A DNA stretch of 64,000 nt, from the NCBI RefSeq assembly GCF_900110875.1, contig NZ_FOFM01000002.1, positions 682,001 to 746,000 of the forward strand, read 5' to 3'. Positions within the stretch are counted from its first letter, which is position 1, and every line of letters starts with the position of its first letter. The position numbers and the translations under genes were made by a program. Below, piece after piece: positions 43,183-52,336 of the stretch. The DNA is from Pseudovibrio axinellae (GTDB taxonomy: Bacteria; Pseudomonadota; Alphaproteobacteria; Rhizobiales; Stappiaceae). The notes beneath the pieces were generated by a model. That model saw nothing but the letters and a program-made list of their open reading frames with translations, was not told where the DNA came from and made no database searches.

Positions 43183-44100
43183 ATGAAAAAAGCGAGGGCC
43201 ATTCCAGTGCCGCCGCCGCCTGGGTATCTGCAACAGTGGCGCGCGACCAGAAACACCTGTCTGGTGACAGGGGCAACAGATGGCATCGGGCGTGCGCTGG
43301 CGATCCGTCTGGCGGATGCAGGTCAAAATGTTGCAGTGGTGGGCCGCTCAGCTCAAAAGGTGAAGCGTGTTTTAAATGAGATCAATGATGTGGGCCCAAC
43401 ACAATCACATCAGGGTTTTGTCGCGGATTTGTCTCTGATCTCTGAGGTGGACCGGCTTGCAGATACTCTTCGGCGAGACCTGCCAGAAATGAACCGCATC
43501 GCCTTGTGTGCCAGTGAGACGCCGGGTTTTCATGGCATTACACCGGAAGGAATCGAGGCAGGCTTTGCAGTCAATTATCTCAGCAGATTCCGATTGCTCA
43601 ACGAGCTCGCACCGCTCATCAAGCAACAGCAGGAGCCAAGAGTTGTTTCCTTTGCAAGCCCATCAATACGCTTTGTGCCTCCCAACATGATTGCGCTCAA
43701 CGACCCTGAGAGCAAGCTCAGCAAATGGGATCGTAGAAAAGCACACACTATCTGCAATCTTCTGTTTTTGAAGGAATTTGCAGAAAGAATGAAAGGCACT
43801 GGCGCCCGCATCAACGCCTTCGGACCCGGCTTGGTTTTAACAAAACAGGTTGCACATTACAGTCTGGCAAGGCGCTTCTGGCTCGGGATTCTCAGTTCGC
43901 TGATTGGAAAAACGGCTGCCTACGCAGCCCTACCAGCCATGTACATGCTGCTCTCGCAGAGTTTCTCGGATGGGACCGCCGGGTTTTATGAAGGTCACAC
44001 CAAAATCACTGCAGATAACCAACTCTGGAACAAAGCACGACAGCAGTGGTTCTGGGAGGAAACCTCTCAACTGGTTCAACTGGCGCAGGCCAGACAATAG
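43183..44100 (+). CDS. SDR-like protein lacking the catalytic Tyr-Lys
   Basis: A 305-residue short-chain dehydrogenase-fold protein close to retinol-dehydrogenase types. The cofactor motif TGATDGIG (29-36) and the strand-end VVGRS suggest NADP(H). The serine region VVSFASPS (154-161) is kept. Where YxxxK should lie (KWDRRKAHTICNLLF, about 181-195) there is no Tyr or correctly placed Lys, so the normal chemistry is unlikely. It may bind NADP without reducing a carbonyl. A PPPP-rich N-terminus precedes the fold. Confidence 0.75.
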   Translation: MKKARAIPVPPPPGYLQQWRATRNTCLVTGATDGIGRALAIRLADAGQNVAVVGRSAQKVKRVLNEINDVGPTQSHQGFVADLSLISEVDRLADTLRRDLPEMNRIALCASETPGFHGITPEGIEAGFAVNYLSRFRLLNELAPLIKQQQEPRVVSFASPSIRFVPPNMIALNDPESKLSKWDRRKAHTICNLLFLKEFAERMKGTGARINAFGPGLVLTKQVAHYSLARRFWLGILSSLIGKTAAYAALPAMYMLLSQSFSDGTAGFYEGHTKITADNQLWNKARQQWFWEETSQLVQLAQARQ

Positions 44101-44246
44101 GGAAAAGCCAAGCCCCTGTTCATCAGCACTCTTAATTACCTTTCAGTGGTCCCGTCAAATGCTCTGCTCCATCAAGGATTGAGTTACTTCCCTAAGGTAA
44201 GCTTGCCCCAGCGCTGCCTGCATTTCTCAATGTGTAAGAGTAGAAA

Positions 44247-45401
44247 ATGAAAAATAAAAAAAGAACCTCTTCCTCGCGGAATGGACAATTATCGTTCTCT
44301 GCTCGCAATTTTTCCCTCTTGCCATTGTTAGTTTGCCTCAGTGTCGTTTTTGTCCCGGGAGCTGTGACAGCGCAGGAAACGCCCCCGCCACCGGGTGTCA
44401 TTGTAGAGCTGGTGAGGATGCAGTCCATTGAAGAGGAACGCGTTTTCGCTGGGCGTACAGAAGCAATCAGCCAGATCGCACTTATTGCTCGGGTGGGCGG
44501 GTTTCTAGAGCCGCTTGAGTTTAAAGAGGGGCAAAATGTCAAGCGTGGAGACCTTCTCTATGTCATACAACAAGAGCCCTACGAGTTTGCCGTAGCGCAG
44601 TCACAAGCCAATTTGGAGAGTGCGCAGGCAAACGTAGATCTTGCCCAACTGGATTTTAACCGAAAGCAACAGCTCGTCAGTCGCGATACGATCTCAGTTT
44701 CAGAATTGGATGTCGCCCGCGCAAATTTGAAAGAAGCAAACGCGACACTTGCACTCCGCCAGGCAGACTTGAAACTCTCTGAATTGGACTTGAGTTACAC
44801 AGAGATCCACGCGCCGTTAGATGGGCAGATTGGCACTTCAGCCTTTAAGCAAGGAGCTTATGTGACGGCCAATAGCGGGACATTGGCAACCATCACATCT
44901 TTAGATCCGATCCGTGTCGCATTCCCGGTACCTCAGTCGATCATTTTGCAGGCGCAGCGCCTAGACAATATCGGAACTGACAACACTTTGATCAGGCTCC
45001 AGCTGTCAGATGGCAAGTTCTATATGCATAACGGGAAGCTAGACTTTCTGGAGGCAGAGGCCAATCCGGGCACTGATACCGTGACCGCCTATGCAACCTT
45101 TGAAAATCCGGAACATATGCTCTTTGACAGTCAGTTGGTGGATGTTGTTGTAAGCGCTAAAGACGCAAAACCGGTCATGGTCATCTCACAGTCTGCCCTC
45201 CTGCTGGATCAAGATGGTCCATATGTTCTGAAGGTAGATAAAGAAGACGTAGTGAAACAGCAGCGCATTTCCGTTGTTGATCAAATCCAAGGGCTCGTGA
45301 TCGTGGGTTCAGGTTTGAAGGAAGGGGAGCAGGTGATTACCTCCGGTATTCAGAAAGTTCGCCCCGGAATTAAGGTCAACGCGCAGCTGGCAGGTCAGTA
45401 A
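44247..45401 (+). CDS. RND efflux periplasmic adaptor (membrane fusion protein)
   Basis: A 384-residue adaptor with a Sec signal peptide (cut near VTAQE) and no lipobox. Domains in order are a lipoyl half (VGGFLEPLEFKEGQNVKRGDLLYVI), an alpha hairpin (about 110-170, repeated Ala/Gln/Leu heptads), the lipoyl return (IHAPLDGQIGTSAFKQGAYV), a beta-barrel and the membrane-proximal domain. It is an AcrA/MexA type. It is 2 bases upstream of the permease. No outer-membrane TolC gene or TetR regulator is adjacent. Confidence 0.92.
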   Translation: MKNKKRTSSSRNGQLSFSARNFSLLPLLVCLSVVFVPGAVTAQETPPPPGVIVELVRMQSIEEERVFAGRTEAISQIALIARVGGFLEPLEFKEGQNVKRGDLLYVIQQEPYEFAVAQSQANLESAQANVDLAQLDFNRKQQLVSRDTISVSELDVARANLKEANATLALRQADLKLSELDLSYTEIHAPLDGQIGTSAFKQGAYVTANSGTLATITSLDPIRVAFPVPQSIILQAQRLDNIGTDNTLIRLQLSDGKFYMHNGKLDFLEAEANPGTDTVTAYATFENPEHMLFDSQLVDVVVSAKDAKPVMVISQSALLLDQDGPYVLKVDKEDVVKQQRISVVDQIQGLVIVGSGLKEGEQVITSGIQKVRPGIKVNAQLAGQ

Positions 45402-45403
45402 TC

Positions 45404-48400
45404 ATGATCTATGACATGTTCATTCGCCGGCCTAGGCTGGCTATGGTGATTTCGATCCTGATAGTGGTGGTCGGTGCGATTTCCATCTTCTCAATTCCGG
45501 TATCTCAATACCCAACAATTGCACCACCAACTGTACAGGTGAATGCGACCTATATTGGAGCAGATGCTTTAACGGTCGAGGAAAGCGTAGGGCAGCTCAT
45601 CGAAGGGGCGGTGAACGGCGTAGATGGTATGCGCTATATGAAATCATCATCGTCCAGTGATGGCACATATGCCCTTACCGTCTATTTCGATTTGACCACA
45701 AACCCCGATATAAACTCGGTCAACGTTCAAAACCGAATAAGTACCATTGAAAGTAAGCTCCCGCAGGAGGTACGAGACCAGGGAGTCAACGTAACCAAGA
45801 AAGCCGGAGATCTGCTGCAAGCAATTTCCTTTTATTCTCCAGAGCAAACCCATGATGGCCTCTTCATTTCCAACTACGTTACGATCAATATCGTTGATGA
45901 GCTGAAACGGATACCAGGTGTTGGTGATGCCACAGTGTTTGGCGCGCAAGATTACTCCATGCGCATTTGGTTGAATCCGGGTAAACTTAGAGCATTGAAC
46001 CTGACCGCAGAGGATGTAATTGTTGCTGTTCAATCGCAAAACAAACAGGCAGCCGTTGGACGCATCGGGGCCGCACCTGTAGCAGCTGACCAGCAGCTTC
46101 AGCTCACAGTGACGGCAAAGGGCCGTTTGAACTCAGTAGAAGAATTTGAAAAAATTATCTTACGCGCAAACCCAGATGGGTCTCTGGTGCACTTGGACGA
46201 TGTGGCCCGTGTGGAACTTTCCAGTGCATCCTATGATGTAAACGCTCTGTATAATCAGCAACCAACGGCGATGGTAGGTATCTACCTGTCTCCTGGAGCG
46301 AATGCTGTTGCTGTATCTGAAGCGGTGAATGAACGTATCGCTTTTCTGTCAGAGCGGTTTCCAGAAGATCTGACTTACGTTTCAATCTTTGATACCTCCC
46401 TTTTTGTAAATGAAATGATCTCAAAAGTTATCAGCACATTGCTTGAGGCATTCGTGCTCGTAACCATTGTGGTTTTTGTCTTCCTTGGCAGGGCGCGGGC
46501 GACCCTTATTCCACTCATTGCGGTGCCGGTGTCCATAATCGGGGCAGTCGCCGTGGCTTTTTTGATGGGCTACACCGCAAATACAATCTCATTGCTGGCG
46601 TTGGTTCTCGCGATTGGGATTGTGGTTGATGATGCGATCATTGTCGTAGAGAATGTGGAACGCATCATGCACGAGGACCCGCACCTGACCCCGGCGCAGG
46701 CCACTTCAAAAGCTGTTGGCGAAATTGCGGCTCCGGTCCTCGCAACCACTCTAGTTCTGCTCTCCGTTTTTGTCCCAGTGGCCTTCTTGCCTGGGTCTTC
46801 TGGCGTTTTGTTTCGAGAATTTGCCGTATCAATTTCCGCAGCAATGGTGATTTCTACAATCAACGCGCTGTCGCTTTCTCCGGCACTTTGTGCAATCTTG
46901 ATGAGGTCGGAAGAGCTCACAGGCGTGATGGCTCGCATCTCGAAGAAGATTGATGAGATTGGCCACGGTTATGCAAATCTGATTAAACGGCTTATGAAGC
47001 TGTCGCTGCTCTCGCTACCTGCCGTTGTTCTCTTCGCGTTACTGGGCTTCCTGATCGTCTCAAATACGCCAGATGGTTTTGTGCCGGATGAGGACAAAGG
47101 TTATGCCATGGTGCTCGTCAACCTGCCTCCTGGTGCATCGCTCAACCGTACTGATGAAGTCATGCGCAAGGCGGATGAGATCATTCAAAAAGATCCGGCA
47201 GTTGATTCAACCACAATGGTCATGGGCTTGGATTTGCTCGCGGGTGGTGGCTCATCTCCAAATGCCGGTGTTATTTTCGTTAAGCTCAAAGACTACGAGG
47301 AACGCAAAACGAAAGAGCTTTCCTCTTTCGCGTTTGTCTATCGTGCCTATGGAGCTTTGGCAGGAATTCCTGAAGCTACCTTTTTCCCGGTCAATCCTGC
47401 CGCAATTGATGGTTTGGGAACGGTTGGGGGCTTTGAATTCATTATGGAAGCGTTGGAAGGGCAAGATCCCACCGTGCTTGCTCAGATATCCCGCTCGCTG
47501 ATTGTTGCATCAAATGAAGAGCCCGATATCGCTTCCTTCTTCACTACATTTAACGCCAATACCCCTCAGCTCAATGTCAAGCTGGATCGTGAGCGCGCCC
47601 AGGTATTGGGGTTGAATATCGCAAGTGTCTATAACGCGTTACAGGCCACGCTGGGTGGGTACTATATTAACGATTTCAATCTGTACGGTCGCACCTGGAC
47701 GGTACGCTTACAGGCAGAGCAGAAGTATCGCTCAGGACTGGAAGATATAGGCGCAATCTTTGTACGCTCAGATGCTGGCGAAATGGTAGAGCTCTCCTCT
47801 GTTGTGCAAACAGAACTGACGCGCGGAGCCAACACCATTACGCGATACAACAACTATCGCGCAGTTTCCTTCAATGGTAACCCTGCTCCTGGCGCAGGGC
47901 TTGGAAGAGCGTTGAGTGCGATGGACAACGTTGCGAAAGAAACTCTGCCCAAAGGTTATGCCTATGAGTGGACAGGGCTGGCACTGGAACAAAAAGAAGC
48001 TGCAGGCCAGACAGCGCTTGTGCTTGGGTTGGCCTTCTTGTTCGCCTATCTGTTTCTGGTGGCGCTATACGAAAGCTGGAATACACCAATCCCGGTTTTG
48101 CTTTCAGTTGCCCCAGCCTTAGCAGGCGCTCTTCTCAGCCTTTGGGTCTTCGGATTAGCCTTTGATCTGTATGCTCAAATTGGTCTCGTCATCTTAATTG
48201 CGCTGGCCGGCAAAAATGCGATCTTGATGAATGAGTTCTCCCTGGAAAAGCGTATTGAAGGGATGGGACTTTATGAATCGGCAATCGAAGGTGCGCGCCT
48301 GCGTTTTCGCCCTGTCATGATGACATCACTCGCCTTTTCTGCTGGCTTGGTGCCGCTGGTTATCTCAACTGGACCCGGAGCAGGGGCCATGGTGGCAGTT

Positions 48401-48568
48401 GGTGTTCCAGTCCTGGTCGGCATGCTGTTCTCTGCCACAATCGGTATCTTCCTTATTCCAACACTTTACGCTACGTTCCAATGGATGCGTGAAAAAGCCG
48501 GCTGGACGATTGAAGAGGGACAGGCAGCCAAATATGGTAGCGTTCAATCTGCCCCTGAAAATGACTAG
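45404..48568 (+). CDS. RND multidrug efflux permease, HAE1 (AcrB/MexB) family
   Basis: A 1054-residue inner-membrane permease of normal length with 12 predicted helices and two large periplasmic loops. It opens MIYDMFIRRPRLAMVISILI. The proton-relay acidic pair lies in LAIGIVVDDAIIVVENVER, and the relay Lys in LAGKNAILMNEFSLE. The VDGMRYMKSSSSSDG segment is typical of HAE1 porters. With the adaptor it should expel hydrophobic drugs or other toxic compounds in exchange for protons. Confidence 0.94.
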   Translation: MIYDMFIRRPRLAMVISILIVVVGAISIFSIPVSQYPTIAPPTVQVNATYIGADALTVEESVGQLIEGAVNGVDGMRYMKSSSSSDGTYALTVYFDLTTNPDINSVNVQNRISTIESKLPQEVRDQGVNVTKKAGDLLQAISFYSPEQTHDGLFISNYVTINIVDELKRIPGVGDATVFGAQDYSMRIWLNPGKLRALNLTAEDVIVAVQSQNKQAAVGRIGAAPVAADQQLQLTVTAKGRLNSVEEFEKIILRANPDGSLVHLDDVARVELSSASYDVNALYNQQPTAMVGIYLSPGANAVAVSEAVNERIAFLSERFPEDLTYVSIFDTSLFVNEMISKVISTLLEAFVLVTIVVFVFLGRARATLIPLIAVPVSIIGAVAVAFLMGYTANTISLLALVLAIGIVVDDAIIVVENVERIMHEDPHLTPAQATSKAVGEIAAPVLATTLVLLSVFVPVAFLPGSSGVLFREFAVSISAAMVISTINALSLSPALCAILMRSEELTGVMARISKKIDEIGHGYANLIKRLMKLSLLSLPAVVLFALLGFLIVSNTPDGFVPDEDKGYAMVLVNLPPGASLNRTDEVMRKADEIIQKDPAVDSTTMVMGLDLLAGGGSSPNAGVIFVKLKDYEERKTKELSSFAFVYRAYGALAGIPEATFFPVNPAAIDGLGTVGGFEFIMEALEGQDPTVLAQISRSLIVASNEEPDIASFFTTFNANTPQLNVKLDRERAQVLGLNIASVYNALQATLGGYYINDFNLYGRTWTVRLQAEQKYRSGLEDIGAIFVRSDAGEMVELSSVVQTELTRGANTITRYNNYRAVSFNGNPAPGAGLGRALSAMDNVAKETLPKGYAYEWTGLALEQKEAAGQTALVLGLAFLFAYLFLVALYESWNTPIPVLLSVAPALAGALLSLWVFGLAFDLYAQIGLVILIALAGKNAILMNEFSLEKRIEGMGLYESAIEGARLRFRPVMMTSLAFSAGLVPLVISTGPGAGAMVAVGVPVLVGMLFSATIGIFLIPTLYATFQWMREKAGWTIEEGQAAKYGSVQSAPEND

Positions 48569-48585
48569 GAAAAATGCAGAAAGCC

Positions 48586-48617
48586 CTCCTTGGCAAACAC
48601 CTGTGAAAACCAAGGAG
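48586..48617. terminator. Hairpin after the RND permease
   Basis: CTCCTTGG (48586-48593) pairs with CCAAGGAG (48610-48617) across a 16-base loop, 17 bases after the permease stop. A second stem, GCTCAGCCC / GGGTTGAGC, sits at 48635-48657 over the end of the convergent gene. Neither has a U-tract. Confidence 0.4.
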
Positions 48618-48645
48618 AAGTTCCGCAAAGGTGAGCTCAGCCCTC

Positions 48646-49911
48646 CTAGGGTTGAGCAAGGTGTAGCAGGCCAAACCAATAAAACGCTGCAATTCCAGAA
48701 ATAGCATGACCCGTAGCGACTGCAATCCACGAGCGGCGGTACTGAAACATCACCCCCCAATATAAGCTGGCAAAAAGGGTAAGAAAGACAGCAAGATTGG
48801 AGTAAAGGACGTGCATACTGGCAAAGGCAAGAGAGGCTGCGAGATTGCCCCAAAGCGCGGAGGACAATTTATTGGGACCTAGCCCCCAGGAAATAGGAAC
48901 CTGCACGCCACAACGAACAATAAACTGCTGGCCGGGGCACATCACCAGTGCATAAAAGGAAGCAAAGGCAAACTCCTTCCATCCATCAAATGGCCCCTGT
49001 ACTTGATGCACTAGAAAGTGAAATGAGAACACATTCACACTCGGGTCCAACAGATAGCGCACGCCTGCCATAAGAAAAATAACAGGAATGGTCATGACGA
49101 TACCGTAGGTGAACTGGCCTGCCAGGTTGCTGAAATCCAAGCCGAATGTTTGCCGTGGCAAAGCGAGCTTTTTGAGGTTAAGCACCAAGATCGCGACAGT
49201 AATAAGGTTCGCAGGTACGGTGTAAAGTGTCATGGCGGCGAAGCTATAATTGCTATCGTTAAAGGAGTGGAGGTAGAGAGCTACGAACAACGCATACGAG
49301 GACATAACGAACAGGATTGTTGCCAGCAACACCGCAAAGGTTTGTACACGCTGCGCATTGATTTTGCTTTCCTCAAGCACATAGGTACTGCTTTGCTCCA
49401 GCTGATGAGCAGCTTGTTGTGAAAAACAGCGATAAACTGAGAGATTGGTTTCAATCGAAGTTTCAAGCGTACCATAGTGGTTCCAGCTTAGAGACGCGAC
49501 GACTGTGTCTTTCTTGGCACGAACGCTGGCCAGCATGCGTTGCGGCCCTGTTTGCGCTCGAACATAGGCTAACTTCCCTGCAACATCGCCGGAAAACAGT
49601 CGTCCATGGACAGTCTCGGTACCATCTGGATCTTGTTTAAAGACCTCCAACTCGCCTTCCAGAACAACAAATAGACGATCAGCGATCCCGCCTTGAGCGA
49701 GTAGGATCTCGTCGGCTTTGACAACATGAAATTTAGCGCAGTCGACAGCTTCAGAAATAGCTCGCGGTGCCTGCATTCCAAGGTCTAATAGCTTCTGACG
49801 CAATTGAGCACGATGTTGAGCTGTATTGTCCTCGCACACTGCGCGGAGTTGTGGGGCGTTTGGAGCACTAAGTTCGCCACGGTTGTCTTCGCGCCAGGTC
49901 AAGGAGCTCAT
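48646..49911 (-). CDS. Cyclic-nucleotide-binding domain fused to a CPBP-like membrane domain
   Basis: A 421-residue protein. Residues 40-155 form a cyclic-nucleotide-binding beta-roll (ADEILLAQGGIADRLFVVLEGELEVFK and LFSGDVAGKLAYV). From about 190 there are some seven hydrophobic helices like the CPBP (CAAX protease/bacteriocin-processing) family. The second CPBP motif is kept (FASMH, His367) and a third-type His lies at 402. The first motif, EExxxR, is Gln328-Gln329-x3-Arg333, so the catalytic glutamates are lost. It may be a pseudo-protease with a cytosolic cNMP or CRP-like sensor. No partner gene is evident. Confidence 0.7.
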   Translation of the reverse strand: MSSLTWREDNRGELSAPNAPQLRAVCEDNTAQHRAQLRQKLLDLGMQAPRAISEAVDCAKFHVVKADEILLAQGGIADRLFVVLEGELEVFKQDPDGTETVHGRLFSGDVAGKLAYVRAQTGPQRMLASVRAKKDTVVASLSWNHYGTLETSIETNLSVYRCFSQQAAHQLEQSSTYVLEESKINAQRVQTFAVLLATILFVMSSYALFVALYLHSFNDSNYSFAAMTLYTVPANLITVAILVLNLKKLALPRQTFGLDFSNLAGQFTYGIVMTIPVIFLMAGVRYLLDPSVNVFSFHFLVHQVQGPFDGWKEFAFASFYALVMCPGQQFIVRCGVQVPISWGLGPNKLSSALWGNLAASLAFASMHVLYSNLAVFLTLFASLYWGVMFQYRRSWIAVATGHAISGIAAFYWFGLLHLAQP

Positions 49912-50268
49912 GAATTGGTTTTTCCTCGTAGAACCCAGATTGGATCAGCGACCAGTAGATAGATTAGTGTTGCGCCGGAAACTACCCCACGTGACCCAAC
50001 TTGCCTGTTATTTGGTTATTAATGGTAATCCTGTGCTAACGTGACCGTTCAAGTTCCATTCAATTGACTGCTTATCGAATACAAGAATTGAGAGAAGGCT
50101 GATTAAGCACCAGCAGCGGCGTAAACAATGGTCAGCGCGTGCTACGGGAGACTGAGGAAAGACATCTGCCTGCGAAGATGGACCTATCGGAATTAATGGG
50201 AAATATCTGAGAATGGCGCCTTTGAACAAGCTGCGCTTAGATACCTACGGAAACTTCGAGAGGGTTGT
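49912..50268. other. Intergenic region; possible N-terminal coding remnants at its end
   Basis: No gene can be called in the first 300 bases. From 50213 an ATG opens a 24-codon frame (MAPLNKLRLDTYGNFERVVW and onwards) that looks protein-like and stops at about 50287, overlapping the start of the exostosin-like gene in another frame. This suggests that the N-terminus of that gene is shifted or damaged. Confidence 0.4.
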
Positions 50269-51264
50269 TTGGCCTTGTCATTGCTAAACTACAAGTCCTA
50301 TCAATGGATGCCACGAAACAGGGAGGAGACCTGCTGCAAGTTCATCTCCAGCAGGGGCTTTGCAAAGTGCTGTGTTTCCCGCAACCGTAAGCTAAAGTCG
50401 TCGATACCAGCCCTTGATCAAGACTTACTTGAACAGCATAAAAAAGGCGCAACGCTCTACATCACAACAGATGCACTACCGGACTTTGTGCGCACTAAAT
50501 TGACGCAAATTCGCGAGCCATTCGTGCTGTTAAGTGGCGACAGTGACTTGCCGATTGGAGCGGATGTATCGCTGCCAAACGCCTTACCTCCGCTTGATCT
50601 GCAAAATTTGCTCAATCACCCGCTGCTTGTTGCATGGTTCGCTCAAAATTTGACCATTAAACACGACAAGCTCTTCAATCTCCCAATTGGGCTGGACTAT
50701 CACACTCTGACACAGCGAAAATCCCATGCATGGGGCGCGTTCCAGTCCCCTCTTGAGCAGGAGGAGCGATTACGGCAAATCGTCTCAATGGCTCCGCCGC
50801 TGCGCTCAAGAGAAATCCGCGGCTATTGTAATTGGCATCATGCAGTGCACCGGGGAGATCGACGCGAGGTGCTGGATGTGGCGGATGATAGCGTTGCATA
50901 CTACGAGAGCGATCACCTGCCGCGAGACCAATCCTGGCGGAAAAACGCACAGTTTCTCTTCACAATCAGTCCCTTTGGAGAAGGAATGGATTGTCACCGT
51001 ACATGGGAAGCCCTGTTTCTTGGTGCGATCCCGATCGTCAAATCTTCGGGCTTGAATCCACTTTTCGTGGACCTGCCAGTCGTCATAATAGAAGACTGGA
51101 AAGAGCTAACCAAAGAGCGCTTGCTTCAGGAACGAGACGACATACTGGCAAGGGCGTTTGACTTCTCTAGTCTCTTCCTGAGCTTTTGGAAGAACCGTTT
51201 CCAAGGTCGTAAGCCTGTTCATCAAACGCCGGTAAGCTATCAGGAGTTTTTAAGTACCCTTTAA
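50269..51264 (+). CDS. Exostosin-like (GT47-type) protein with unclear N-terminus
   Basis: A protein of about 331 residues from a TTG at 50269. The C-terminal half carries FLFTISPFGEGMDCHRTWEALFLGAIPIVKSS, a motif of exostosin-type glycosyltransferases. The block GATLYITTDALPDFV to LLVAWFAQNL is also well formed. The first 45 or so residues look poor, with no ATG in this frame back to a stop at 50194, while two other frames here read like protein (50213 onward and 50304-50390). One or two frameshifts near 50285-50395 are possible. The substrate is unknown. Confidence 0.6.
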   Translation: MALSLLNYKSYQWMPRNREETCCKFISSRGFAKCCVSRNRKLKSSIPALDQDLLEQHKKGATLYITTDALPDFVRTKLTQIREPFVLLSGDSDLPIGADVSLPNALPPLDLQNLLNHPLLVAWFAQNLTIKHDKLFNLPIGLDYHTLTQRKSHAWGAFQSPLEQEERLRQIVSMAPPLRSREIRGYCNWHHAVHRGDRREVLDVADDSVAYYESDHLPRDQSWRKNAQFLFTISPFGEGMDCHRTWEALFLGAIPIVKSSGLNPLFVDLPVVIIEDWKELTKERLLQERDDILARAFDFSSLFLSFWKNRFQGRKPVHQTPVSYQEFLSTL

Positions 51265-51288
51265 AGGGGCGTATTTGCCAATAAAAAA

Positions 51289-51313
51289 AGCCAGAGGACA
51301 TAATCCTCTGGCT
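51289..51313 (-). terminator. Intrinsic terminator for the minus-strand Liv-type operon
   Basis: AGCCAGAGGA and TCCTCTGGCT form a perfect 10-bp stem with a 5-base loop. Read on the minus strand, it is followed by seven T residues. It lies about 240 bases beyond the last ABC gene and just after the convergent exostosin-like gene. Confidence 0.75.
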
Positions 51314-51556
51314 CAGGTGCAGGCTCAATAGCCCTTGGAGGAACTCTAGCAATATTCCGGCCCATGCAGCAAAGTGCTCTGGAATATGCCGTCAAGCAAT
51401 GTTGAGCTTTTAAGCTAACTCAGGCTGCTTTTCTGGAGCTGACCTTTGTGGGCATCACTACGTATTTTCTAGGGTGAGCCCGGATTTTAGGCTAAAATAC
51501 GCTCGAATGTGAAATCTCAGAAAAGTTTGCTTGGCCCTGATGAAAAACAACCCGCC

Positions 51557-52336
51557 TTAGATAGCCAGATAGGTCTGGCGAAGTTCTTCGTTGTCCAAAA
51601 CCTCTTGCGCAGTTCCATCAAATACCACTTCGCCCATGTCCAAAATGACTGCACGGTCCGCAAGGTGCAGAGCTGCAACAGCATTTTGTTCGACAATAAT
51701 TGTTGTGATGCCAAGCTCTTTCACATTAACGAGAATGCGTTCAATTTCCTGAACAATCACTGGCGCCAGACCTTCATAAGGCTCGTCCAATAATAGCAGC
51801 TTTACATCCCGCGCCAGAGCACGGGCCAAAGCCAGCATTTGCTGTTCACCGCCAGACATGGTCACTGCCTCTTGCTTTGCACGCTCTGCAAGGCGGGGGA
51901 AGTGATCATAAATGCGCTCAATGGACCAACCGTGAGGCCCTGAGATCTGAGCAAGCTGAAGGTTCTCTTCGACCGTTAGGCCTTGGATAATCCGGCGATC
52001 TTCCTGCACCAGCTGAATACCGTTTTGCGCGGCCAGATAATTAGGCATCTCGTGAATGGGTTGGTGGTCCAGCCAGATTTCACCATGGGTTAATTGTGGG
52101 TCACTGGCCCTTGCAATAGCCCGCAGCGTAGATGTTTTACCCGCCCCGTTGCGTCCAAGCAGAGCAAGGATCTCGCCTTCACGGATGTCAAAGCTAACAC
52201 CTTGAACAATATAGCTTTCGCCGTAGTAGGCATGCAGGTCCCAAGCAGAAAAATAGGCCGGTGCCCCACCTTTTGCCCGCACAGGTGATATCCCAGGAGC
52301 GGTGACACCTTTAAACTGATCGTCGATTATGGTCAT
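51557..52336 (-). CDS. LivF-type ABC transporter ATP-binding protein
   Basis: A 259-residue ATPase of the branched-chain amino acid/amide uptake family. Walker A is LLGRNGAGKTSTLR, the signature is MSGGEQQMLALARAL, and Walker B is KLLLLDEPYEGLAP. About 30 residues precede the usual LivF start. It is the last gene of the five-gene importer and overlaps the LivG-type gene by 4 bases. Confidence 0.9.
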   Translation of the reverse strand: MTIIDDQFKGVTAPGISPVRAKGGAPAYFSAWDLHAYYGESYIVQGVSFDIREGEILALLGRNGAGKTSTLRAIARASDPQLTHGEIWLDHQPIHEMPNYLAAQNGIQLVQEDRRIIQGLTVEENLQLAQISGPHGWSIERIYDHFPRLAERAKQEAVTMSGGEQQMLALARALARDVKLLLLDEPYEGLAPVIVQEIERILVNVKELGITTIIVEQNAVAALHLADRAVILDMGEVVFDGTAQEVLDNEELRQTYLAI

